The position numbers and the translations under genes are program-made. Shown here in pieces: positions 8,868 to 16,418 of a stretch of DNA of 64,000 bases. The DNA comes from Qipengyuania aestuarii (lineage in GTDB: Bacteria; Pseudomonadota; Alphaproteobacteria; Sphingomonadales; Sphingomonadaceae). The stretch covers positions 868,001 to 932,000 of the forward strand of contig NZ_JAIGNP010000001.1 of the NCBI RefSeq assembly GCF_019711535.1. Direction: 5' to 3'. Below the pieces are notes generated by a model. It saw nothing but the letters and a program-made list of their open reading frames with translations. It was not told where the DNA came from and searched no databases. Within the stretch, counting starts at the first letter, position 1. Each line of letters begins with the position of its first letter.

Positions 8868-9998
8868 CTAATCTAGCGCGCGGGCAGCGATCGGCTCGTA
8901 ACTGCGCGGCCCTTCGTCGATCCGGAAGGGCATGACCCGACCGCCCTCGGGCAGGCCCAGGCCTACCACGAAGGTTTTCACCAGCGGCTCGGACGTGGCC
9001 CCGTCGATACGCAGGCGTAGCAGCGGCACGAACAGCGCGGCGTTATTTTGCCGAATAGCGCGGATTTGCGACAAAGGTATTGTGATCTGCCCTTCGTAGC
9101 GGACATTCTGGCCCGGCGCGACACGATCGAACTGGTGGCGTTTTTCCAAAGCATGGTCGGCGCTGGCGACCTGCTGCTCCATCGGAACGCCGCCGTGCGC
9201 AGAAACGACATCCGCCCCGATCGCTACGTTCGATAGCGCACGGGTGGCCTTGTTGAGCAGCGATACACGATAGTGCAGCGTCGCATTCATGACCGACCGC
9301 GTGAGCTTGATCGCTTCTGTCCGAATGTGAATGTCGCTCGCATTCACAGGACCGCCGGATCCGACGACTGGCTTTTCGATGATCGGAGCGGGCGCACTAC
9401 TGCGCCGTCGCGAGAGAAAAGAACCCAGCCCAAGAAGCGCAAGAATTCCGCCCCCAATTGCTGGCCAGATCCAATCCGCTTTTTCCTGCTCGGTGTCGGC
9501 TTGAGGAAGCGGCGCGATTGAACCGCTCTCGTTCGGCATCGGTTCACCGGTCGCTTCTCCCACCTGATCCTCCCCTTGCAGGTTTGGCTCAGCTGCCGCT
9601 TCTACACCCTCGCCCAGCGGTGCGCGCTCATCTGCCGAAGGCAGTGTGATTGGGGCGTTGCGCGGAATTTGGGGGACTTGATCGATCGGCGCAGTGCGGG
9701 CCGGGGCGGGACGGTTCGGCGGCAGCGGCGCAGACGTCGATTGGGGCACGGTCGGCTGCGGCACCGGGGATGCCTGCCGAGGTGTCGGCGCAGGCGCAGG
9801 TGTAGGCGTCGGTGTCCCGATAACGCGCGGGCGTGCCGGGATACTGTCACCCTCAGTATCGACTGGCCCCTGCACTCGGGGCGACGGGGTCGGTGTCGGA
9901 TTCGGAGGCAACTGGAAATCCTGCACGCTCTGCGCGACCAATGGGGTCGGCGCGGCGAGGATCAGCGCGATGAAGGGAAGGTGATTGCGGGTAAACAT
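8868..9998 (-). CDS. Proline-rich secreted/membrane-anchored protein of unknown function
   Basis: The likely start is the ATG at 9998, which gives a signal peptide (MFTRNHLPFIALILAAPTPL, cleavage after VAQ) and about 376 residues. Residues 25-130 are a Pro/Thr-rich low-complexity region with repeated TPTPAPAP-like runs. A single transmembrane helix near residue 180 (WIWPAIGGGILALLGLGSF) is followed by the basic stop-transfer SRRRSS. The C-terminal 170 residues form a compact domain that predicts as beta-rich. No family was recognised. A longer upstream frame to 10091 would run to the queF promoter and is not supported. Confidence 0.7.
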   Translation of the reverse strand: MFTRNHLPFIALILAAPTPLVAQSVQDFQLPPNPTPTPSPRVQGPVDTEGDSIPARPRVIGTPTPTPAPAPTPRQASPVPQPTVPQSTSAPLPPNRPAPARTAPIDQVPQIPRNAPITLPSADERAPLGEGVEAAAEPNLQGEDQVGEATGEPMPNESGSIAPLPQADTEQEKADWIWPAIGGGILALLGLGSFLSRRRSSAPAPIIEKPVVGSGGPVNASDIHIRTEAIKLTRSVMNATLHYRVSLLNKATRALSNVAIGADVVSAHGGVPMEQQVASADHALEKRHQFDRVAPGQNVRYEGQITIPLSQIRAIRQNNAALFVPLLRLRIDGATSEPLVKTFVVGLGLPEGGRVMPFRIDEGPRSYEPIAARALD

Positions 9999-10100
9999 GG
10001 GCGTTGGTGCCTGATTTGATCGGCGCGCTGAATAGGCACTGAAGGGCGTGGTTCCAAGCCCTGCCTTGCGCCGAACGGACATTCGCGGCAAATGCGCTGC

Positions 10101-10559
10101 ATGAGCGACACAGTTACACCGAAGTTTCTCGGCGAGAACAGCCCCCTACCCGCCTCCCCGGAAGAGGCCGAGCTGGACTATGTTCCGAACCCTCGCGCCG
10201 GACAGCTTTATATGGTCCGTTTCGCCGCGCCGGAATTCACCTCCCTCTGCCCGGTCACCGGCCAACCCGATTTCGCGCATCTGGTCCTCGATTATGCGCC
10301 CGAGGCGACCATCGTCGAATCCAAGAGCCTGAAGCTCTTCCTCGGATCTTTCCGCAATCACTGCGGGTTTCATGAGGATGTCACCGTCGGTATCGGGCGG
10401 CGCTTGTTCGAGGAAATGAAGCCGAAGTGGCTGCGTATCGGCGGCTATTGGTATCCGCGTGGCGGCATACCGATCGACGTCTTCTGGCAGAGTGGTTCCG
10501 CGCCGGAAGGATTGTGGGTGCCTGATCAGGGCGTTTCCTCATATAGGGGTAGAGGGTAA
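10101..10559 (+). CDS. queF: NADPH-dependent 7-cyano-7-deazaguanine reductase (QueF)
   Basis: The product is about 152 residues from the ATG at 10101; another ATG nine bases upstream is possible. QueF reduces preQ0 to preQ1 in queuosine tRNA modification. Evidence is the unimodular T-fold, with the catalytic Cys in [13 protein letters not shown] near residue 50 and the family motif [15 protein letters not shown]. Length is right for the short type I QueF. It is divergent from the proline-rich protein gene. The DUF1499 gene starts within its stop codon (TAATG). Confidence 0.95.
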   Translation: MSDTVTPKFLGENSPLPASPEEAELDYVPNPRAGQLYMVRFAAPEFTSLCPVTGQPDFAHLVLDYAPEATIVESKSLKLFLGSFRNHCGFHEDVTVGIGRRLFEEMKPKWLRIGGYWYPRGGIPIDVFWQSGSAPEGLWVPDQGVSSYRGRG

Positions 10560-11446
10560 TGGAAAATGACGATCAATCGGCCCGTGTGACGAGGCCAGAT
10601 GATGAGGAGCGGGTCATTTCCCAACCGTCTCCGACCAAGGATCGCGAGTGGCGCCGGAGCCTTCCCAAATACGCGCTGTGGCTGTCGCTAGCCGTGCTCA
10701 TATGGTTCGTCCTCGCCGCTTTCGGGCCGAAATTCGGGCTGATCGACTGGCGCACCGGCTTAGGCTTCATGATCAGGGACGCAGGCACCATCCTTATCGC
10801 AATTTCCGGCCTCTTCGCCGCGATCGCTTTTCTCTTTGCCTTTCTCAAGACACCCAAAGGCCCGTGGTGGAAGGCCGCCTTCGCCTTCGCGATTCCCGCG
10901 CTACTTTTTGTCGGGCTGCTGTCGATGAAAGCGCAGGCCGAAGCCGTGCCGCCAATTCACGACGTCTCCACCGACTTGCGAGACCCGCCGACATATTCCG
11001 CGCAGACCATGGCTCTCCGCTCCGAGCTGGGCGCCAATCCGATGAACGACTACGGCACGCCGCTTGGCGATCTGGAGATGTGGGCCAATTCTGATGATGA
11101 ATCACTTAAGGTCAAAAATCACGCCGACATCATCGCGGAAGAATTTCCCGATCTGCAGCCGATAGTGATTGGTCAGGCGACCGAAGAACAAGCGTTTGAC
11201 GCCATCGTCGCGGCCATGGGTGCAATCGGATTACAAGATGTTCGCCGGGTCGCTGGCTCGAACACGGTCGAAGGCGTGGCTGAAACCTTCGCTTTCGGCT
11301 TCAAGGACGATGTGGTTGCCCGCGTCGCCGATGGCCAGATCGATTTACGGTCGGTCAGCCGCGTGGGCGTGTCGGATCTCGGCTACAATGCGTCGCGCGT
11401 CAAGGAACTGCGCGAGGCCATCGAGGATCGTTTGAAGTCTGAGTAG
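10559..11446 (+). CDS. DUF1499 family membrane protein
   Basis: The 295-residue protein has two or three N-terminal hydrophobic helices near residues 38-58, 72-98 and 105-122. A C-terminal soluble part of about 150 residues matches DUF1499. Recognisable features are the PPTYSAQT start of the domain and the ending SVSRVGVSDLGYNASRVKEL, which is a strong family signature. The function is unknown. It overlaps the queF stop by one base, so the two genes are co-translated. Confidence 0.88.
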   Translation: MENDDQSARVTRPDDEERVISQPSPTKDREWRRSLPKYALWLSLAVLIWFVLAAFGPKFGLIDWRTGLGFMIRDAGTILIAISGLFAAIAFLFAFLKTPKGPWWKAAFAFAIPALLFVGLLSMKAQAEAVPPIHDVSTDLRDPPTYSAQTMALRSELGANPMNDYGTPLGDLEMWANSDDESLKVKNHADIIAEEFPDLQPIVIGQATEEQAFDAIVAAMGAIGLQDVRRVAGSNTVEGVAETFAFGFKDDVVARVADGQIDLRSVSRVGVSDLGYNASRVKELREAIEDRLKSE

Positions 11447-11551
11447 CCTGGGGGAGCGGGGCGGGGCAGGCGCGCCGACCCGACCGAGCTATCGCTTTCT
11501 TCCATTAGAGTGTGAGTGGTATTTGAACCGACGCCTTTAATGGGGCAGTGG

Positions 11552-12469
11552 TCAGCTACGGATTTTCCAACCCGAAGCAAGGATGCGGTAAACCACAAAG
11601 GCGAACACCAGATTGAAGAGTCCGAGACCGATGGCGCTATGGATCACGGCCTGGTTGGTATCGCCGATGTCGCTTTGACCGAGAAATCCGAAGCGGAAGC
11701 CGCTGATCACATAGAAGAATGGATTGAAGCGGCTGATCGTCTGGAAAAGCGGGGCGAGGTTGTCGATCACATAGAAGGTGCCAGAAAGTAGGCTGAGCGG
11801 TGCGATCACGAAATTCGTGACGGCCGCATTGTGATCGAACTTTTCCGCCCAGATCGAAGCGAGCAAGCCCATCAGCGCCAGCATCACCGCGCCCATCAGG
11901 CCGAACCAGACAACAGCCCAGGGATGCGCGGTAGCAAGGGTCACGCCAGGGTAGAAGGCCATAGCGAGAGCCACTGCGCAGCCTACTGCGACCGCGCGTG
12001 TTACCGCAGCCGCGACGATGCCTGTCATCAGTTCGCCAGTCGAGAGCGGCGGCATCAACAGATCGATGATCGTGCCCTGGATCTTACCCGAAAGAAGAGA
12101 AAAGCTGGAATTTGCGAAGGCATTTTGCATCATGCCCATTACGATCAGCCCGGGTGCCACGAAAGTGGCGAAGTTCACCCCCAGGATTTCGCGGTCCGAT
12201 CGGCCTAGCGCAACGGTGAAGATTACCAGAAAAAGCAGAGTGGTAACCGCCGGAGCCCAAATCGTCTGCGTCTGGACCTTGAGAAAACGGCGAACCTCCT
12301 TAATATAGAGGCTCCATAAACCCACGCGGTTGATCCCGGTAATGACCGGCTCTCCGCGTTTCGGGAAACTGCTCCTCCCCTTGCCCGTAGTTTCGGTGAA
12401 AGAGGCATCCTCGCTGGACTGACCATGGTCGGGTTGCGCGGCGGGAGAGGGTTGGACTTGATCGGCCAT
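11552..12469 (-). CDS. ABC-2 type transporter permease
   Basis: From the ATG at 12469 the protein has 305 residues: a hydrophilic N-terminus and then six hydrophobic helices typical of ABC-2 permeases. Stretches such as TIWAPAVTTLLFLVIFTVAL and the amphipathic FNPFFYVISGFRFGFLG near the end are family signatures of drug, polysaccharide or heme exporters (DrrB/NodJ-like). Its ATP-binding partner is not adjacent: the neighbours are gcrA upstream, divergent, and DUF1499 downstream, convergent. The substrate is unknown. Confidence 0.88.
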   Translation of the reverse strand: MADQVQPSPAAQPDHGQSSEDASFTETTGKGRSSFPKRGEPVITGINRVGLWSLYIKEVRRFLKVQTQTIWAPAVTTLLFLVIFTVALGRSDREILGVNFATFVAPGLIVMGMMQNAFANSSFSLLSGKIQGTIIDLLMPPLSTGELMTGIVAAAVTRAVAVGCAVALAMAFYPGVTLATAHPWAVVWFGLMGAVMLALMGLLASIWAEKFDHNAAVTNFVIAPLSLLSGTFYVIDNLAPLFQTISRFNPFFYVISGFRFGFLGQSDIGDTNQAVIHSAIGLGLFNLVFAFVVYRILASGWKIRS

Positions 12470-12536
12470 AGGCCTGCGCCTAGGGCCAAGCACTTCCGCT
12501 GGCAAGACGGCCGTGGCGGAGACATGAAGGATACAG

Positions 12537-12541
12537 GATTC
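12537..12541. promoter_or_regulatory. GANTC (CcrM methylation) site just upstream of gcrA
   Basis: The five bases GATTC end two bases before the gcrA start codon. GANTC is the CcrM methylation target and the sequence GcrA itself recognises in Caulobacter. A single five-base site can occur by chance, so its use in autoregulation is only a suggestion. Confidence 0.35.
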
Positions 12542-12543
12542 GC

Positions 12544-13239
12544 ATGAGCTGGACCGACGAACGGATCGCGACGCTGAAGAAGATGTGGGAAGGCGGCTCG
12601 ACTGCCAGCCAGATCGCCGACGAACTGGGCGGCGTCAGCCGCAATGCCGTTATCGGCAAGGCCCATCGCCTTGGCCTCAAATCGCGTCCCTCGCCAGTAA
12701 AAGCTGCGGAAAAGAAAAAGCCTGCGCCCAAGCCGAAGCCGACGGCAAAGCCAGCGGTGAAAAAGGCAGCCCCCCGCCCCGCTGCGCCTCCCGCGCCAAC
12801 GCCGGCCCCTGCTCCCGCGCCGGCGCAGGCATCGGCGCAGCCAGCACCTAGGTCCGATGCGGCTATTCCGTCTCAGCCAATGCCGAACAAGAATTCGGAT
12901 CTTCCGAAGATCGTTTCCGTCGGTCCCGGGGGCTTTCTCCGCCAAGGACCTGGCGACCAGCAGCCCCCCATCCCTCCGGCACCGCCGCGGCGTCTCGTTC
13001 CTGCTAAGCCCGACCCATCCATTGCCGACAAGACGAGCCTGCTGGATCTTTCCGACAAGGTCTGCCGCTGGCCGATGGGGCACCCGGGCGAACCCGATTT
13101 CCATTTCTGCGGCGAAGCGGTCAATCCCGGCTTCCCCTATTGCGTCGAACATTGCGGACGGGCTTATCAAGCCCAGCTGCCGCGCGGTGCGCGCCGCCCC
13201 CCTCCGCCTCTGCCATTCGGCGGCCCGCGGGTACGCTGA
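12544..13239 (+). CDS. gcrA: GcrA cell cycle regulator
   Basis: The 231-residue protein starts MSWTDERIATLKKMWEGG and has the helix-turn-helix QIADELGGVSRNAVIGKAHR at about residues 20-40, the signature of GcrA. A long Lys/Pro/Ala-rich linker (about residues 50-105) separates this DNA-binding part from the C-terminal sigma-70-interacting domain. That domain has clustered cysteines in CRWPMGHPGEPDFHFCGEA and PYCVEHCGRAYQ. GcrA is an alphaproteobacterial transcription factor that works with sigma-70 at CcrM-methylated GANTC promoters. It is followed by a clear terminator. Confidence 0.96.
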   Translation: MSWTDERIATLKKMWEGGSTASQIADELGGVSRNAVIGKAHRLGLKSRPSPVKAAEKKKPAPKPKPTAKPAVKKAAPRPAAPPAPTPAPAPAPAQASAQPAPRSDAAIPSQPMPNKNSDLPKIVSVGPGGFLRQGPGDQQPPIPPAPPRRLVPAKPDPSIADKTSLLDLSDKVCRWPMGHPGEPDFHFCGEAVNPGFPYCVEHCGRAYQAQLPRGARRPPPPLPFGGPRVR

Positions 13240-13255
13240 TTACCATTCACATGGA

Positions 13256-13292
13256 GGCCCGGCAGTCGCAAGACAGCCGGGCCTTTTGCTTT
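13256..13292 (+). terminator. Rho-independent terminator after gcrA
   Basis: An 8-bp perfect stem GGCCCGGC/GCCGGGCC with a 12-base loop is followed by TTTTGCTTT. It lies 17 bases after the gcrA stop and before the DUF1993 gene. Confidence 0.85.
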
Positions 13293-13311
13293 CCTGTCCT
13301 GGAGAACGATA

Positions 13312-13833
13312 ATGCCGCTTTCGCTTCACGCCGCCTATATCCCTAGTGCGCTGCAAATGCTGGGGACGGCGCGCCACCTTGTCGATAAGGCGGAAAGCTG
13401 GTGCGAAGCGAGCGGCACTGCCGAGAAAGACATCATCGGGGCGCGCATCATCGAAGACATGCTGCCCTGGTGTTATCAGGTTAAATGCGTCGCCGAACAC
13501 ACCCAGGGTTCGATGGAGGGCGTGCGCAAGGGCGTATATTCACCCGATCTCAACCCTCCGCCGACGAGCTTTGCCGCCCTGCGCGACAAGCTTTCTGGCG
13601 CCCGTGAGGCCATGGAAGCTTTAACCGAGGACGAGATGGAAAATTTCATCGGCCAACCGATGCGTTTCGAATTCAAGGATCATCGGATCGATTTCACAGC
13701 CGAGAATTTTCTATTGAGCTTCAGCCAGCCCAACTTCTATTTCCACTGCGCAACCGCCTACGATATTCTGCGCATGAAAGGCGTTCCGATCGGCAAGACC
13801 GATTTTCTGGGGCGAATGCGCCTCAAGGCCTAG
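13312..13833 (+). CDS. DUF1993 family protein
   Basis: The 173-residue protein resembles DUF1993, a helical family related to the DinB-like four-helix-bundle fold. Features are LHAAYIPSALQMLGTARHLV at the N-terminus and NFYFHCATAYDILRMKGVPIG near the C-terminus. No catalytic role is established for the family. The gene has GGAG 8 bases upstream of its ATG, follows the gcrA terminator, and its stop overlaps by four bases the end of the convergent methyltransferase-like gene. Confidence 0.88.
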   Translation: MPLSLHAAYIPSALQMLGTARHLVDKAESWCEASGTAEKDIIGARIIEDMLPWCYQVKCVAEHTQGSMEGVRKGVYSPDLNPPPTSFAALRDKLSGAREAMEALTEDEMENFIGQPMRFEFKDHRIDFTAENFLLSFSQPNFYFHCATAYDILRMKGVPIGKTDFLGRMRLKA

Positions 13834-14510
13834 CGCTTGCGGGCAAACCAGATCGTGTGACGTGGCCCCTTATTGTTGGGCCGCGCGCGCACTTCGCGCA
13901 CTTCCACATCGAACCCGCTTTCTTTCAAACGCACCGTGAACTTGTGGTCGGGCGCGGCGGACCATACTGCAAGGATACCGCCGCGATTGAGCGCATCACG
14001 CGCCTTGCCCAGCCCGGTCTTCGAATAGATCCGATAATTGGCATCGCGCACGATTCCGTCTGGACCGTTGTCCACATCCAGGAGAATGGCGTCGTATTTA
14101 GCCGTAGTGCCATCGTTGGCATCGTCGATTAAGGCAGCAACATCGCAGATCACGATTGAGCCACGCGGGTCTGCCAGGCTCTCGCCGGTCAGGTGCGCGA
14201 GTGGCCCTTCCGCCCATTCGAGGATTTCCGGTACGATCTCGGCCACAGTGACCGATCCACCCTCCGGCAGTTTGGCCAGCGCCGCGCGATAGGTGAAGCC
14301 CATACCATACCCGCCAATCAGCACGCGCGGGCGTGGCCGGTCGAGCTCTGCGAGTGTCAGCTCGGCCAGCTGTTCCTCGGAGAATTGCATGCGCGTGCCC
14401 ATGAGCTCATCGCGGCCGAGCATGATGATGAAATCGCGCCCATGGCTGACAAGGGTGAGTGTCTCCCCATCGGGAACCTGGGCAGTGGCAAGGGTTTCAC
14501 GCGGCAACAT
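13830..14510 (-). CDS. Spermidine-synthase-like (SpeE fold) methyltransferase family protein
   Basis: The 226-residue protein has a SAM/decarboxy-SAM binding Rossmann core with VLIGGYGMGFTYRAAL near residue 64, TVAEIVPEILEWAE as the acidic-loop strand, and DAILLDVDNGPDG as motif for the catalytic Asp. It resembles the spermidine synthase superfamily but lacks the usual N-terminal beta domain and is shorter than true SpeE (about 280 residues). Polyamine synthesis is therefore not assured. Homologues are widely annotated as spermidine-synthase-like proteins of unknown function. It is divergent from the alcohol dehydrogenase gene. Confidence 0.8.
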   Translation of the reverse strand: MLPRETLATAQVPDGETLTLVSHGRDFIIMLGRDELMGTRMQFSEEQLAELTLAELDRPRPRVLIGGYGMGFTYRAALAKLPEGGSVTVAEIVPEILEWAEGPLAHLTGESLADPRGSIVICDVAALIDDANDGTTAKYDAILLDVDNGPDGIVRDANYRIYSKTGLGKARDALNRGGILAVWSAAPDHKFTVRLKESGFDVEVREVRARPNNKGPRHTIWFARKR

Positions 14511-14610
14511 CGGGCTGCTCTAGCATCGCTAACCATAGGGACAATCCGAAATGCCGGAACGGGGAGAGTGAGCAGCAGTTTTCTTAACAATACTATGGAT
14601 GGAGAATTGC

Positions 14611-15714
14611 ATGTCTACGAGTGCCCGTATCGCCGTTGTTGCCAAAGCCGGCGCCGACTACGAAATCGAAACCCGCGACATCGCCGATCCTGGCCCGCAT
14701 GAAGTCCTGATCAAGCTGACGGCAACTGGTGTGTGCCATACCGACCTGTCGGTGCAAGCGGGCAATCTGCCAACTAACTATCCGGTGGTGCTCGGCCATG
14801 AAGGTGCCGGCACCATCCTCAAGGTTGGCAGCCATGTTCGCGATTTGGCCGAAGGCGACAAGGTCGTACTGTCTTACGGCTCCTGCGGCCATTGCCGTCC
14901 ATGTGAAGAAGGTGACCCTGCCTATTGTGCCGATTTCGAAGCACTCAACTTCATGAATGAACGTCAGGGCGATGATGCCCCGGTGTTCGATAATGGTCCA
15001 AATGCCGCATTCTTCCAGCAATCGAGCTTTGCCACTCATTCGATCGCGCACGAACGCAATGTCGTGAAAATCGACGCTGACGTCGATATCTCTCTACTGG
15101 GCCCGCTTGGGTGCGGTATCCAGACTGGCGCAGGTGCTGTGATGCGCACTGCACGCCCGCCGGCAGGTTCGAGCCTGCTCGTCTCGGGTGTCGGAAGCGT
15201 CGGCATGGCTGCCGTGATGGGCGCAAAGGTCGCAGGCTGCAGCACGATTATCGCTGTCGATACCAATGCGGATAGGCTCGACCTGGCCCGTGAATTCGGT
15301 GCGACCGACACTGTGCAGGCAGGCACGGATGTCGATGTCGCGGAAGAAGTCCGCAAGATCGTGGCCGGAGGCGTCGATTTCTCGATCGAATGCAGTGGCA
15401 ACGACAAGGCGGCCAGAGCAGCGCTGCAGGCCTTGGCCAAGCGCGGCACACTGGTGGTTGTCGGCGCCCCGCCATCAGGCACGGAATATGCTTTCGATGC
15501 CAATGAACAGATCCTCAGCGGACGCAAAATCGTTGGCTGTGTGGAAGGCGACGCCAAAGTGAAGCAGTTCATTCCCGAACTGGTGCATCTTTACGAGCGC
15601 GGCCTGTTCCCCTTCGATCGCCTGATCGAGCGTTATCCGTTCGACAAGATAAATGAAGCGGTGAAAGACCTGCACGATGGCAAGGTGTTCAAACCTGTGC
15701 TCGAATTCGGTTGA
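14611..15714 (+). CDS. Zinc-dependent NAD(P) alcohol dehydrogenase (aryl-alcohol type)
   Basis: The start is taken as the ATG at 14611, which has GGAG six bases upstream; this gives 367 residues. It is a medium-chain dehydrogenase with catalytic zinc ligands in GVCHTD, GHEGAG and LGCGIQTGAG. The structural-zinc lobe CGHCRPCEEGDPAYC supplies four cysteines near residues 90-105. The coenzyme motif GVGSVGMA is near residue 192. The family resembles class-III-like and benzyl/aryl-alcohol dehydrogenases that oxidise primary alcohols. No substrate can be deduced, and the neighbours give no pathway context. Confidence 0.9.
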   Translation: MSTSARIAVVAKAGADYEIETRDIADPGPHEVLIKLTATGVCHTDLSVQAGNLPTNYPVVLGHEGAGTILKVGSHVRDLAEGDKVVLSYGSCGHCRPCEEGDPAYCADFEALNFMNERQGDDAPVFDNGPNAAFFQQSSFATHSIAHERNVVKIDADVDISLLGPLGCGIQTGAGAVMRTARPPAGSSLLVSGVGSVGMAAVMGAKVAGCSTIIAVDTNADRLDLAREFGATDTVQAGTDVDVAEEVRKIVAGGVDFSIECSGNDKAARAALQALAKRGTLVVVGAPPSGTEYAFDANEQILSGRKIVGCVEGDAKVKQFIPELVHLYERGLFPFDRLIERYPFDKINEAVKDLHDGKVFKPVLEFG

Positions 15715-15792
15715 TCGGACAGGAGATCATGCGACGGAAAATATGGAGAGCCGGAAGCACATAGCTTTTCGACTCTTTTCCAACAAATAGGA

Positions 15793-16269
15793 TTAATTTT
15801 CGGGGGCGGTCAGACCGGCTGCGGCAATACCGGCCAGAGCGCACGCGACATCTTCGTCGCTGCTGGCTCCCGAAACACCTATTGCACCCAGCGCTGTACC
15901 ATCGCTCGCTAAAAACGGTACGCCGCCCGCCCAATCTGCCAGCATCGGGGCGCTTCCACCCCATGTAGCCGTATTCGCGCTCGATTGGCGATATGTTGCT
16001 GCCGACTTTCCTTTCCACTGTGCGACTTCGGCAATCGCGGTCGGCGTCCCATCTAGGTGGGCTGTCGTGATCAGACGCCCCGCGTCATCGAATACCGCAA
16101 GCGACACTGTAATATTGCGCTCTGTCGCCCACGCGATGCATCCGTCCCGGACTTTCGCCGCTGTCTTGTAGGTCAGCACGGTTTGACTTGCCTGCGCGCC
16201 TGCTGCCGTTGCGGTAATCAAGCTCAACACAACTGAGGAAAGCGTGATCAACGTCATCGTTTGGCGCAT
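15793..16269 (-). CDS. Periplasmic GlcG/HbpS-family protein
   Basis: The 158-residue protein begins with a Sec signal peptide: a hydrophobic core LITLSSVVLSLITATAAGA with cleavage near AGA-QA. It continues with the GlcG/HbpS (DUF336) fold: FDDAGRLITTAHLDGTP, WKGKSAATYRQ and a C-terminal GAIGVSGASSDEDVACA. Members bind heme or small molecules or act as accessory proteins of glycolate or dehydrogenase systems. The function here is unknown. It is convergent with the alcohol dehydrogenase gene and lies about 80 bases from it; a link to that enzyme is speculative. Confidence 0.88.
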   Translation of the reverse strand: MRQTMTLITLSSVVLSLITATAAGAQASQTVLTYKTAAKVRDGCIAWATERNITVSLAVFDDAGRLITTAHLDGTPTAIAEVAQWKGKSAATYRQSSANTATWGGSAPMLADWAGGVPFLASDGTALGAIGVSGASSDEDVACALAGIAAAGLTAPEN

Positions 16270-16334
16270 ATCATCCCCTCTCGTTTACACCTGTGCCATC
16301 ATGCTTACCCTCACCAGAAAGGCAAGCGAGCTAA

Positions 16335-16370
16335 AGAAAAGGGCTGCAGCGCATGTCGCGCCGCAGCCCT
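16335..16370 (-). terminator. Rho-independent terminator after pnp
   Basis: On the minus strand AGGGCTGC pairs with GCAGCCCT across a 15-base interval and is followed by TTTTCTTT. It lies about 50 bases beyond the pnp stop and closes the translation cluster transcript. Confidence 0.8.
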
Positions 16371-16418
16371 GATGCTAGGGTGCCCCTCAGCATGGACGGG
16401 CACGTTTTTGCTGAAGTC

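Noticed and set aside
9700..9960. Repeated Pro/Thr codons that might look like a CRISPR-like repeat
   Set aside because: There is no fixed repeat and spacer length, and it is low-complexity coding sequence.
11505..11560. Possible tRNA fragment or attachment site; the minus strand contains GGTTCAAATACC
   Set aside because: The T-arm does not close (G53 would face A), no D-arm, anticodon arm or CCA end fits, and no integrase is nearby.
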